Below, one piece after another: positions 33,545-42,068 of a stretch of 64,000 bases of DNA. Under the pieces are notes generated by a model that saw nothing but the letters and a program-made list of their open reading frames with translations, was not told the origin of the DNA and did not search any database. Source of the stretch: a bacterium (GTDB lineage: Bacteria; Vulcanimicrobiota; Vulcanimicrobiia; Vulcanimicrobiales; Vulcanimicrobiaceae); the NCBI GenBank assembly GCA_021794205.1, contig JAJYRH010000004.1, positions 62,001-126,000 on the forward strand, in the 5' to 3' direction. The position numbers and the translations under genes were made by a program. Numbering within the stretch: position 1 is the first letter of the stretch; each line of letters begins with the position of its first letter.

Positions 33545-33979
33545 TTACGGTTGTTCCTTGATCGCTTCGGAGTATCGGTTGTACTGCTGCAGGAGCAACT
33601 TCGCCATGTCCTGCGCGTACCCGGCGTTCATCGAGAGATGCGCCATCTCTTGATCGATATCGACGTTGCTGCGGTCGACGCGCATCTGCGTGCCGGTATC
33701 GATGATGGGAACCGGGTCGAACGGCTTGGGCGGCGCTCCGTCGCCGATGGCGAACTGGCGCGCGCTATTGGTCTCCATCGGCAACTCGCTCGTCGAGGGC
33801 GGCGTACCCAACGATTCGGCGAGCAATTCCTTGAAGTCCGTGGTCGTCCGCCGATAGTTCGGCGTGTTCACGTTCGCGATGTTATTCGCAATCTGCGTTT
33901 GCTCGAGACCGGCGCCGGACAAGCCCTCCTTGAGGACGTTGACCGTCGATCCGAACGAGAGCCCTGGAATCTCTGCCAT
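33545..33979 (-). CDS. flgB: flagellar proximal rod protein FlgB
   Basis: The product (144 aa from ATG 33979) has the FlgB signature: LEQTQIANNIANVNTPNYRRTTTDF and the C-terminal DIDQEMAHLSMNAGYAQDMAKLLL pattern. I prefer the ATG at 33979 to the GTG at 33988, since the GTG would abut the -10 box and has no ribosome site. AGGTGA lies five bases before the ATG, although the predicted transcription start is so close that the message may be leaderless. It starts the flgB-flgC-fliE operon. Confidence 0.93.
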   Translation of the reverse strand: MAEIPGLSFGSTVNVLKEGLSGAGLEQTQIANNIANVNTPNYRRTTTDFKELLAESLGTPPSTSELPMETNSARQFAIGDGAPPKPFDPVPIIDTGTQMRVDRSNVDIDQEMAHLSMNAGYAQDMAKLLLQQYNRYSEAIKEQP

Positions 33980-33988
33980 CGTCTTCAC

Positions 33989-34016
33989 CTATCGGCGCCC
34001 GCGCCGCGGAACTTGA
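33989..34016 (-). promoter_or_regulatory. sigma-28 (FliA/SigD)-type promoter of flgB-flgC-fliE
   Basis: On the minus strand TCAAGTTC (34016-34009) and GCCGATAG (33996-33989) are 12 bases apart, with 6 and 7 of 8 matches to TAAAGTTT and GCCGATAA. Only nine bases separate the -10 box from the flgB ATG, so the transcript should start at or next to the start codon. Confidence 0.75.
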
Positions 34017-34032
34017 GTCTCGCGCCCCCGGC

Positions 34033-35781
34033 TCACGCGCGGTGCTCGGCGAATTGCGCCTCGTAGAGCGCGGCGTACGCGCCGCCCCGCGCCATCAACT
34101 CCTCGTGGCTCCCCGACTCGGCGATGCGCCCGTGTGCGAAGTAGAGGATGCGATCCGCCCTCCGGATCGTCGAGAGGCGGTGCGCGACGATGAGCGTCGT
34201 GCGGCCGGGAAGCAAGCGATCGAGCGCCGATTCGATCAGCGTCTCGGAGTGGGTATCGAGCGCGCTGGTCGCTTCGTCGAGAATGAGGATCCGCGGGTCG
34301 CGCAGGATCGCCCGCGCGATCGCGATCCGCTGCCGCTGCCCGCCGGAGAGGCGGACGCCGCGCTCGCCGACCTCGGTCTCGTAGCCCTCGGGGAGCTCCG
34401 AGATGAACTCGTCGGCGTTCGCCTCCCGAGCGGCGGCGATGACCTCGTGCTCGTCGGCTTCGAGCCGTCCATAGCGAATATTTTCGAGGATGCTCCGTCG
34501 GAAGAGCTGCGGATCCTGGGGAACGATCGCGATCGCGGCGCGGATATCGGCGAGCGGGTAGGCGTCGAGCGGATGCCCGTCGATCGCGATCTGACCCGAC
34601 TGCGGCTGGTAAAAACGTGGGACGAGATTGATAAAGGTGGTTTTGCCGGCGCCCGAAGGTCCGACGAGCGCGACGATCTCGCCGGGCGCGATATCGACGC
34701 TGACGCCGTCGAGCGCCGGGCTCTCACCCTCGGCATAGGAAAACCGAACGTTGTCGAACGTGATCCGGCCGGCGATCGCCGGAGCGGAGAGGGGGCGAGG
34801 GGGCTCGGCTTCCTCCGTCGGAAGATCGACAATCTCGTAGATGCGTCCGGTTGCGACGATCGCGCGGTTGAGATCGCCAACGAACGCAGCGACGCGGTTG
34901 AGCGGGTTGACGAGATTCACGAGTAGGAGATAATACGTGAAGACTTCGCCGACATTCAAACGCCCGACCAACACTTCGCGGGCGGAGAGCCAGATCACCA
35001 CCGTCACCGCGAGGATCATAATCGAGCTGACGACCATCGGCTGCGTCTGCACGAATTGCGTCATTTTCAACGATGCGGTCACGTAATCGTCGGTCCGTTC
35101 GCGAAAACGCCGGACTTCATAGGATTCGCGCCCGAAGGCTTTGACGATACGTTGCCCTTGTAGTACCTCGCTCAGCGCCGCAATCACTTCGGCAATACGC
35201 ATCTGCGTCGTCGTCGTGCTCCGCGTGATCAGTCGCGAGAAGCGAGAGACGGCGAACGAGATGACCGGAGCGACGAGTACCAAGACCACCGTGAGCAACC
35301 AGTCGAGCCAGAGCATGTACGCGAACGACGAAACGAAGGTGACGACCGAGACGACGAGCTGGGGGAGCGAGATCGTCACCGCGTCGCTGACGATCTGCAA
35401 GTCGGAATTAAAACGCGAGATGAGGTCGCCGGGGCGCCAACGGTCGAAGATCGGCAGCGGCAGCCGGAGGATCCGGTCGACGAGCTGCAGGCGCAGCATC
35501 GCGATAAAGTGTTGACCGCACCACGCAGTCGCGTAGGTCTGGGCGTAGGTCGCCGCTTGCGCGGCGATCAGCGGCAGAGCGACGAGCCCCAGCATGCGGT
35601 AGAGCACCCCCAGATCGGGGTGCTTCGCCTCGAGAACGCGGGAGATAATCTGCCCGAAGGCCCAGGGCGGAACCGTGGTGAGCACGCCGGCGACGGTTCC
35701 TAATGCGACAGCAACCGCGAGGCGTCCGAGATAGGGGCGTGCTTCGCGCGAAAGACGTCGCAATGTTTCCTGTCGTGTCAT
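34033..35781 (-). CDS. ABC transporter, fused permease and ATPase (MsbA/LmrA type)
   Basis: I chose the ATG at 35781 (MTRQETLRRLSREA), which gives the usual half-transporter length of 582 aa; a longer frame to 35883 overlaps the divergent gene. The N-terminal half has about six membrane helices with the ABC-membrane pattern (FDRWRPGDLISRFNSDL). The ATPase has Walker A GPSGAGKTT, Q-loop VPQDPQLF, signature LSGGQRQR, Walker B ILILDEATSALD and the H-loop VAHRLST. Homodimeric exporters of this type move lipids or drugs; the substrate is unknown. It lies upstream of flgB but ends before the flgB promoter. Confidence 0.92.
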   Translation of the reverse strand: MTRQETLRRLSREARPYLGRLAVAVALGTVAGVLTTVPPWAFGQIISRVLEAKHPDLGVLYRMLGLVALPLIAAQAATYAQTYATAWCGQHFIAMLRLQLVDRILRLPLPIFDRWRPGDLISRFNSDLQIVSDAVTISLPQLVVSVVTFVSSFAYMLWLDWLLTVVLVLVAPVISFAVSRFSRLITRSTTTTQMRIAEVIAALSEVLQGQRIVKAFGRESYEVRRFRERTDDYVTASLKMTQFVQTQPMVVSSIMILAVTVVIWLSAREVLVGRLNVGEVFTYYLLLVNLVNPLNRVAAFVGDLNRAIVATGRIYEIVDLPTEEAEPPRPLSAPAIAGRITFDNVRFSYAEGESPALDGVSVDIAPGEIVALVGPSGAGKTTFINLVPRFYQPQSGQIAIDGHPLDAYPLADIRAAIAIVPQDPQLFRRSILENIRYGRLEADEHEVIAAAREANADEFISELPEGYETEVGERGVRLSGGQRQRIAIARAILRDPRILILDEATSALDTHSETLIESALDRLLPGRTTLIVAHRLSTIRRADRILYFAHGRIAESGSHEELMARGGAYAALYEAQFAEHRA

Positions 35782-35865
35782 GATCTCGGCGCGAAGTTGC
35801 CGCAGTGCGCCGATGAAACCTCTCGAGGCTCCCGGCGGTAGGTGCAGGCAAAGGGAGAATCGAGA

Positions 35866-36456
35866 ATGGACTGTTTCTTTCACGCTCGCGTCCCGGCGGT
35901 TGCCGGATGCCCGACCTGCTCGAAGGGGATCTGCGCGACCTGTCGCGACAGCAGCGGCCTCTGCCCGAGTTGCCGCCTCGCCGCTCGGATCGAGAGCGCG
36001 AGTTCGCAGACGACGTTAACCGGCGGGCGCGCCCCCAATCGCGGCACCGGGGCGACCTACGATGGCGGCGCCGTTGTGCCGCCGCGGGCGGCGACGGTGA
36101 GCGTCGGCGATCCGCTCGACCCGGTCGAATCGCGTGCGCTCGTCGCGCTCGGCTATCCGCTTCTCCCGCTCGCATTGCTCTCGTTGCTCGAACGCCGCCG
36201 CTCGCGCTTCCTCAAGCGCGCCGCGATGCAGGCGATCGGTTTCAATCTCGCGTTCGCCGCCTTCTGGGGTGTCCTTCAACTCATGAGTTCGCTCGCGATT
36301 CCCTGGATCGGGATCGAGTCGGCGATCCTCATTCCATTTCTCGTACCGCTCTTTTTGGTCGCCTCAGTCTATTACGGCGTAAAGACCTGGCACGGCGATG
36401 AAGTGCGCGTGCCGATCGTCACCGACTGGATCGAAGAGCACCTACCGGCTGCGTAG
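35866..36456 (+). CDS. zinc-ribbon membrane protein
   Basis: I chose the ATG at 35866, with AAGGGAG eight bases upstream. The N-terminus is a B-box-like zinc-binding region (MDCFFHARVPAVAGCPTC, then GICATC and GLCPSC). A linker follows, then a C-terminal region of about 110 residues with two or three hydrophobic segments resembling DUF4870-type small membrane proteins (FLKRAAMQAIGFNLAFAAFW). Function is unknown. It is divergent from the ABC transporter gene and its last 38 bp overlap the end of the convergent photolyase gene. Confidence 0.78.
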   Translation: MDCFFHARVPAVAGCPTCSKGICATCRDSSGLCPSCRLAARIESASSQTTLTGGRAPNRGTGATYDGGAVVPPRAATVSVGDPLDPVESRALVALGYPLLPLALLSLLERRRSRFLKRAAMQAIGFNLAFAAFWGVLQLMSSLAIPWIGIESAILIPFLVPLFLVASVYYGVKTWHGDEVRVPIVTDWIEEHLPAA

Positions 36457-37837
36457 CCGCGCGCCACAGGGAGTACCGCTCCAAAAATGCGACGGCGCGT
36501 GCGCGGTGGTCGAGCATTGGGCGCGGATAGCGCTCGATCTCGAAAAAATCGAGCGCGAGTTGGCGATCCTGCCATGCGTGGAGCTGCCGCGCGTCGGAGA
36601 GCAGCGCGAGTTCGGGAATCCAGCGCCGTACGTACCGTGCCTGCGGATCGCCCCGGAGGAACTGTCGCTGCGGATCGATGATGCGCGGGAAATGCATATC
36701 GACGCGGAGCCCCGCGCTCCAGCGCCAATTCCCGATCGCGAGCGCTGGCTCGTCTTCAGTGAGATATCGCTCCCATTCCTCCATTCCGACGCGCCAATCG
36801 AGCCCGAGGTCGAAGCAACAGAACGAGGCGACGACCGAGCGTACCGCGGGGTGCATCGTTCCGGTCGCAACGAGTTCGCGCATCCCCGCGTCGACGAGCG
36901 GAAACCCGGTACGCGCCTCGGCGAGTGCTGCGAACTCGGCGCTCGCGCGGGTGAAGAGGCGTTCCTCGGGTTGCGGAGCTTCATCGCATCCGGCGAATAG
37001 CAGAAAATCTCGTCGCGCCATCGCACGGAGAAAGCGTTCGATTCCCGCACGCTCCTCGGCTAGCAAAAACGGATCTTCCAAGCGTTTGCAAACGTTACGG
37101 ACGACGTCGCGCCCCGAGAGCAATCCGTAGGAGAGCGGTAGTCCAAGCCCCGAGGTCGGAAGCGCGGGCGTGCGAACCGCGCGCGCGTATTCAACCAGGC
37201 GGTCGTTGACGAAACGTTCGAGTTCGGCGCGCGCGACGCGTTCGCCGACCGTGCCGGGAAAACACGAAGCAGCGAACTCCTCGGGGTGAGGCAAAGGTTC
37301 GCTCGGTAGGACGCTCGGCGAGAGATGTGCGGCTGCATCGACCGGCGACCGCACGCTCTCCGGCGCGCGCCAACGCCGATAGAACGCATTGAAGGAACGA
37401 AACCCGGCATCGCCCTCATCGTCGATTGCGAATCGTTCCGGATCGACCGCGACCGCCTCGTGCACGGCGAGCGCGCGCATGCCGTGTTCCTCGGCGATCG
37501 CCTGCAAGCGCAGGTCTTCGCGCGCGCCGGCGGGATCGTATCGTTTGCTCCAGGCAACGACCCGCGCGCCGGTCGCCCGCGCAACCGAGCGAATCGTCGT
37601 GTCGAGCGGCGCTCGACGGACGAGCAATCGCGAACCACGGAGCCGTAATTCGGCATCGAGTGCTTCGACCGCCGCACAAAAATACGCCGCACGTCGCGGA
37701 TTGCGAGCGATGCGCTCGATACGGCGTCGATCGAGAACGAGCAGTGGAACGATCTGCGTACCCGGCTCCAACGCTGCGAAGATCGCTCGATCGGTGAGCC
37801 GAAGATCGCGGTCGAAACAGAGCAGCGTCGGATTCAT
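36419..37837 (-). CDS. DNA photolyase/cryptochrome family protein
   Basis: The 472-aa protein has an N-terminal photolyase alpha/beta domain (CFDRDLRLTDRAIFAAL, VPLLVLD) and a C-terminal FAD-binding helical domain with TGFPLVDAGMRELVATGTMHP and VASFCCFDLGLDW. The region before the tryptophan pair reads ALAIGNWRWSAG; the Asn found four residues before the first Trp in E. coli photolyase (Asn378) is Ala here. This may mean changed FAD chemistry, and assignment to repair or signalling is open. A cytochrome c gene overlaps its start by 4 bp. Confidence 0.88.
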   Translation of the reverse strand: MNPTLLCFDRDLRLTDRAIFAALEPGTQIVPLLVLDRRRIERIARNPRRAAYFCAAVEALDAELRLRGSRLLVRRAPLDTTIRSVARATGARVVAWSKRYDPAGAREDLRLQAIAEEHGMRALAVHEAVAVDPERFAIDDEGDAGFRSFNAFYRRWRAPESVRSPVDAAAHLSPSVLPSEPLPHPEEFAASCFPGTVGERVARAELERFVNDRLVEYARAVRTPALPTSGLGLPLSYGLLSGRDVVRNVCKRLEDPFLLAEERAGIERFLRAMARRDFLLFAGCDEAPQPEERLFTRASAEFAALAEARTGFPLVDAGMRELVATGTMHPAVRSVVASFCCFDLGLDWRVGMEEWERYLTEDEPALAIGNWRWSAGLRVDMHFPRIIDPQRQFLRGDPQARYVRRWIPELALLSDARQLHAWQDRQLALDFFEIERYPRPMLDHRARAVAFLERYSLWRAATQPVGALRSSR

Positions 37838-38169
37838 TTGTCGGCGGCGATTCCATCAATATAGGCCGCAACGTCGGCGAGATCGCGACGCGTCAGCTGC
37901 GAGGGATAGAGTTTCGGCATCGGCGCCTCGGGCTCTTCGATTGCCACGAAGATCCGCTTCTCGTTCCACGACGGTGCGAGTGCGTGGAGCGACGGCCCCA
38001 GGCGGGTTCCACGCGCCTCTGCCCCGTGGCACGCGGCGCAGCGCTCGAGATAGACGCTCCGCCCGCGCGCGCCGTCGCCTCGTATCATGCCCGCGCGCTC
38101 GCCGCTCGCATGTCCGGAGCATGCCGTTAGGAGGAGGGCGAGGCCCGCCACGCCTGCTCGATTCTTCAC
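37834..38169 (-). CDS. cytochrome c lipoprotein
   Basis: I chose the GTG at 38169, which begins a short lipoprotein signal (KNRAGVAGLALLL, lipobox TAC, Cys17). The mature 94 residues contain a class I haem site CAACH (44-48) and a likely axial methionine in APMPKL. It is a small periplasmic, membrane-anchored electron carrier; the partner oxidase or reductase is not in the window. Its stop overlaps the photolyase start by 4 bp. The first 56 residues of a longer open frame overlap the divergent GNAT gene and are not used. Confidence 0.82.
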   Translation of the reverse strand: MKNRAGVAGLALLLTACSGHASGERAGMIRGDGARGRSVYLERCAACHGAEARGTRLGPSLHALAPSWNEKRIFVAIEEPEAPMPKLYPSQLTRRDLADVAAYIDGIAADK

Positions 38170-38226
38170 GCGACACGCGTTCGCTCCGTGCAGGCGCTTC
38201 TCCCCACCATTTGGAAAGGAGCGCTC

Positions 38227-38718
38227 GTGGCAGGACGCAAGATTTTCCTCCGCTTCGCACAAGCAAGCGATGTGGAGCGTCTGACGCGCGAGGGCGTCAT
38301 TACGGCTCCCCCACCAGCGAAAGAGACGTGGAACCAACGCATCGTGCGCTGGCTCTCCGAGCAGCGCGCGGGGCGGCGCGCCGTGCTCGTCGCCGAAGAC
38401 TCAACCGGCCTTCTCGGAATCCTCCATCTCGTCTTCGAACTTCCCGTCGGATTCAAGGACCCCGAAGCGGCGAATGGCTTCGATATCGCGATGATCGAAG
38501 GGCTGCATATGCGCGCCGGCGTCCCTCCCGAAGTCGGCAACGAAATGGTTGAAGAGATCCAGCGCATCGCAACCAAGCGCAATGTGACGACACTGACCTT
38601 CTGCATTCCGATGAATCAGCCACGCGCGATTCGCCAGGTGAAAGAGTGGGGCTTCGAGGAGTTCCGTATTATGGCCGAGCCGTCGAAGATGCTCGCTTTT
38701 TTCCGGAAGACCGTCTAG
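38227..38718 (+). CDS. GNAT-like acetyltransferase
   Basis: I chose the GTG at 38227, with AAAGGAG five bases upstream. The 163-aa protein has the GNAT order: an N-terminal IFLRFAQASDVERL strand, AVLVAEDSTGLLGILHLVF, a FDIAMIEGLHMRAGV strand, and the acceptor-side TFCIPMNQPRAIRQVKEWGFEEF. The R/Q-x-x-G-x-G/A loop is poorly conserved (RAGVPPEVGNEM), so acetyl-CoA binding is likely but not certain. The substrate is unknown. It is divergent from the cytochrome gene and followed by the TPR/ATP-grasp gene. Confidence 0.72.
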   Translation: MAGRKIFLRFAQASDVERLTREGVITAPPPAKETWNQRIVRWLSEQRAGRRAVLVAEDSTGLLGILHLVFELPVGFKDPEAANGFDIAMIEGLHMRAGVPPEVGNEMVEEIQRIATKRNVTTLTFCIPMNQPRAIRQVKEWGFEEFRIMAEPSKMLAFFRKTV

Positions 38719-38750
38719 AACCCCGACGGATCGAGAGCGAGAACCGCCTG

Positions 38751-39908
38751 GTGTACGAGGTCGAAAAACCGATCGAACTCTTTCGCAACGCGCAGGCGCT
38801 CTATCGCGCACGGCAATTCGAGGAAGCCGCAGCGGGCTATCGACGTTGCATCGCCCTCGTGCCGGATTTTGCGACCGCCCATATGCGGTACGCAGAGCTC
38901 CTCATGCAACTCGGGCGCGCCGACGCCGCGCTCGCCGAGATGCGCGCCGGCTTTCGGCCCGTCTCCGGACAGATCTCTCCCTTCCGCGGAACGGGCGAGC
39001 CGCTTCGCGTGCTCCAACTCGGCTCGTCGTCGGTGCAGGGGCAGACGGGAACCGAGCACATTCTCGATTCGCAACTCTTCGAAACGACGACGATCCTCGT
39101 GCAATACTGGGATCCCGAACTCGCGCTGCCGGCACACGACCTCACGTTCAATCTCATCGCCGACCCCGATATCGACGCGCCCGCGCTCGCGATGGCAACC
39201 GAATTGCTCGCCGCCGATCCCGCGCCGGTGCTCAACCCTCCGCATCTCATCGCCACGACCTCGCGCGTCGCTCACCCGGTGCGGCTCCAAGAGATTCCCG
39301 ACACCATCGCACCGGTCGCGCGCCTCCTGTCGCGAACGGAGATCGAGGCCGAACATTTACCCTTCCTCCTGCGCTCCCCCGGCTTCCATAACGGCGCACA
39401 CTTCGAACTCATAACGACCGAGGCGGAGCTCGTCAGCGCGCTCGCAACGCTCCCCGGCTACGAATTGCTCCAGATCGAATACGTCGACACTGCCGCCGCG
39501 GATGGACGCATTCGGAAATATCGCGCCATGATCGTCGATGGCGTTCCGTACCCCGCGCATCTCGCCATCGCACGCCATTGGAACATTCACTATTTTAGCG
39601 CGGAGATGGGCGCCTCGGAACGAGCGGAGGAGATTTCCTACTTGAGCGACCTTCGCGCGCATCTCGGCGACCGCGTGACCGACGCGCTCGTCGCGGTCGG
39701 TCGTTCGACCGAACTCGATTACGTCGGCGTCGATTTTTCCGTTTCGCACGACGGGCGTCTCGTCGTCTTCGAAGCGAATGCGGCGATGACCGTCTATCTT
39801 CCCGACGAGAGCGCGGGTGTTCCCGAACGCCGAGCCGCAGCCATACGCATCTTTACGGCAGCACAAAAGATGATCGCCGAACGGGTCGCTAGCCGCCGAT
39901 CTCGCTGA
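38751..39908 (+). CDS. TPR protein with C-terminal ATP-grasp-like domain
   Basis: Starting at GTG 38751 (weak ribosome site; the start is uncertain) gives 385 aa. Residues about 10-70 are TPR-like (AQALYRARQFEEAAAGYRRC). The central region has VLQLGSSS and FNLIADPD. The C-terminal third has ATP-grasp features: LLQIEYVDT, KYRAMIVDGVPYPAHLAI, and the metal-binding end LDYVGVDFSVSHDGRLVVFE followed by AN. Such fusions may ligate amino acids or peptides; the substrate is unknown. Its last 20 bp overlap the convergent moaA gene. Confidence 0.7.
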   Translation: MYEVEKPIELFRNAQALYRARQFEEAAAGYRRCIALVPDFATAHMRYAELLMQLGRADAALAEMRAGFRPVSGQISPFRGTGEPLRVLQLGSSSVQGQTGTEHILDSQLFETTTILVQYWDPELALPAHDLTFNLIADPDIDAPALAMATELLAADPAPVLNPPHLIATTSRVAHPVRLQEIPDTIAPVARLLSRTEIEAEHLPFLLRSPGFHNGAHFELITTEAELVSALATLPGYELLQIEYVDTAAADGRIRKYRAMIVDGVPYPAHLAIARHWNIHYFSAEMGASERAEEISYLSDLRAHLGDRVTDALVAVGRSTELDYVGVDFSVSHDGRLVVFEANAAMTVYLPDESAGVPERRAAAIRIFTAAQKMIAERVASRRSR

Positions 39909-40899
39909 ACGCACGCATCTGCGATGCTGCCTCGCCGACACGCAAGTGGTGGCGCTCGGGTTTCACCAGCATCGATGCCAATATCCGCTCGCGAATTCGT
40001 TCGTCACTCTCGCCGGCCCGCAGCGAACTCTTGAGGTCGAGATGGTTCTCGCCGAAGAGGCAGAGCCGCAGGCGACCGTCGGCGGTGAGGCGGACCCGAT
40101 TGCACCGCTCGCAATAATCGTGCGAGAGCGGGCTGATGACGCCGATCGTTCCCGCGCCGTCGGCGAACCCAAAATAGCGCGCCGGGCCGTTGCCGGGCGG
40201 TCCTGCGACGGGAACGAGCGCATCGATTGCCGATAGCCGTTCGAGAATCTCTTCCGCGGAGATATACGCGTCGGCGGCGATACCGAGGTTTTCGTGGACC
40301 GGCATCAATTCGATGAAGCGGACCGTTACGTCTCGCTCGCGGGCATAACGAGCGAAAGCTTCGATTTCGTCGTCGTTGCGCCCGCGCATCGCGACGCAAT
40401 TAATCTTCACCGGTCGCGCACCAACGCGCACGGAGGCATCGATCGCCCGGAGAACGTTCGCGAGCCCGGGACGGCGCGCGAGCGCTTCGAAGCGATCCTC
40501 GCGTAACGTATCGAGCGAGATATTCACGCGCGTGAGCCCGGCATCCATCAGGTCGGGAAGCCGCTCTTCGAGCAGGATGCCGTTGGTCGAGAGCGCGATC
40601 TCGTCGATGCCGCCGACCGCCGACAACATGCTCACGAGCCGCGGGAGATCGCGCCGAACCAACGGCTCGCCACCGGAGATGCGCAACTTGCGCACGCCGA
40701 CCGAAGCAAAGATACCGACGAGCCGTTCGATCTCCTCGAAGCTCAGCAATTCGTCGCGCTCGATCCACGCCAGTCCCTCGGCCGGCATGCAGTAAATGCA
40801 GCGGAGATTGCATTTATCGGTGACCGAGATGCGTAGGTAATCGATCCGGCGCGCGAATGCATCGGTGAGCGGGGCGTCGAGCAGATCGATCGTTTTCAC
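39889..40899 (-). CDS. moaA: GTP 3',8-cyclase MoaA
   Basis: The 336-aa radical SAM enzyme catalyses the first step of molybdenum cofactor synthesis, converting GTP to 3',8-cyclo-GTP. The N-terminal [4Fe-4S] cluster ligands are Cys30, Cys34 and Cys37 in CNLRCIYC; the second cluster uses Cys263, Cys266 and Cys280. ISGGEPL is the radical SAM GGE motif, and the chain ends in the conserved Gly-Gly (SEIGG). It is the last gene of a minus-strand operon that also holds moeB, moaE and moaD, and it overlaps queG by 4 bp. Confidence 0.96.
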   Translation of the reverse strand: MKTIDLLDAPLTDAFARRIDYLRISVTDKCNLRCIYCMPAEGLAWIERDELLSFEEIERLVGIFASVGVRKLRISGGEPLVRRDLPRLVSMLSAVGGIDEIALSTNGILLEERLPDLMDAGLTRVNISLDTLREDRFEALARRPGLANVLRAIDASVRVGARPVKINCVAMRGRNDDEIEAFARYARERDVTVRFIELMPVHENLGIAADAYISAEEILERLSAIDALVPVAGPPGNGPARYFGFADGAGTIGVISPLSHDYCERCNRVRLTADGRLRLCLFGENHLDLKSSLRAGESDERIRERILASMLVKPERHHLRVGEAASQMRAFSEIGG

Positions 40900-42068
40900 T
40901 CTGTAGCGCCTTCAACGCCGGGAAGAGCGCTTTTGGATGCAAGCGCGATTTCCTCGAGCACCGTCGCCTCCCGTTCCTGCGCGTGCGCTTGCAGTAAGAG
41001 ACGCCGCGCCGCCGATCCGCCGATTCGGCCGAGCGCCCAGGCCGCCGCGCCGCGCACGAGCGGGTGAGGATCCTCGGCGAGCGCGCGAGCGAGCGCGGGA
41101 ATCGCCGCACGGTCGAGCGCGTTTCCAAGCCCGATAGCGGCATTGCGACGCAGCACCGCGGCCCCGCGCCAGCCCATCGCCGTCGGGCGATATCGACGCT
41201 TATACGCTCCGCTTCGCAGCGAGAGCAATTCCTGAAGATCGGGGGCTGCAAGTCCCTCCTCGAAGGGGTCGAATGCCGCATCGCCGCGCGCTCCCGCGCG
41301 AACCGTCGGCGGACAAATGTCCTGGCAGAGATCGCAGCCCCAGATCCAATCTCCGAGCAGCGCTCGCAGGTCGCGCGGGATCGCGTCAACGCGCTGCGTG
41401 AGATCGGCGATGCAGCGCCTGGCATCGATCGTGTAGTCGCCGCGGAGCGCACCGGTCGGGCAGACATCCACGCAACGCCGACAGCTGCCGCAATGGGTCT
41501 TCAGCGGCGCGTCGGGCACGAGCGGGAGCGAACAAAAAATCTCGCCAAGAAAAACGTACGAGCCGAGTTCGGGCGCGATGGCATTGGTGTGCTTGCCGAT
41601 CCAGGCGAGGCCGGAGCGAGCCGCTCGGGCGCGCTCGGCGACCGGTGCGGTGTCGCAGGCGAACGCCGTGACGGCACCTCCCGCGGCGCTATCGATATGT
41701 CGAGCGATATCGTCGAGAACCGCGCGCACCCGGCCGTGGTAATCGCGCGACCACGCATACTTCGAGACGCGCCCGCTCCCGCGCGCCCATCGCTGCGGCG
41801 TCGGCCGGGCGTACGGTATCGCGACGCAGATGACGCTACGCGCTTCACGAAGGATATTCAGCGGATCGGCGGCGGCAATGGCGTACTCGTCTCCGTATCC
41901 CCACGTCTCGAGATCGCCGCGCTCGAACGACGCTCGCAGACGCTCCCGCGTCTGCGCGTCTTCCTCGGCATCGGCGACGCGCACGCGAACGCCCAACGCA
42001 GCGCCGCGCTCCGCAAGTACGCCGCGCACCTTTGCGAGATCGAGGATGCTAGATCGTTGCGAGATCAC
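40896..42068 (-). CDS. queG: epoxyqueuosine reductase QueG
   Basis: I chose the GTG at 42068, with GAGGG seven bases upstream. QueG performs the last step of queuosine synthesis in tRNA, reducing epoxyqueuosine with cobalamin. Asp139 (CDTAPV) is the expected catalytic acid, GLAWIGKHTN is the conserved core, and two [4Fe-4S] clusters are bound by Cys193/196/199/203 and Cys219/245/248/252. The C-terminus has PBS/HEAT-like repeats (HPLVRGAAAWALGRIG). The gene overlaps the aldo/keto reductase gene by 20 bp and moaA by 4 bp. Confidence 0.94.
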   Translation of the reverse strand: MISQRSSILDLAKVRGVLAERGAALGVRVRVADAEEDAQTRERLRASFERGDLETWGYGDEYAIAAADPLNILREARSVICVAIPYARPTPQRWARGSGRVSKYAWSRDYHGRVRAVLDDIARHIDSAAGGAVTAFACDTAPVAERARAARSGLAWIGKHTNAIAPELGSYVFLGEIFCSLPLVPDAPLKTHCGSCRRCVDVCPTGALRGDYTIDARRCIADLTQRVDAIPRDLRALLGDWIWGCDLCQDICPPTVRAGARGDAAFDPFEEGLAAPDLQELLSLRSGAYKRRYRPTAMGWRGAAVLRRNAAIGLGNALDRAAIPALARALAEDPHPLVRGAAAWALGRIGGSAARRLLLQAHAQEREATVLEEIALASKSALPGVEGATE

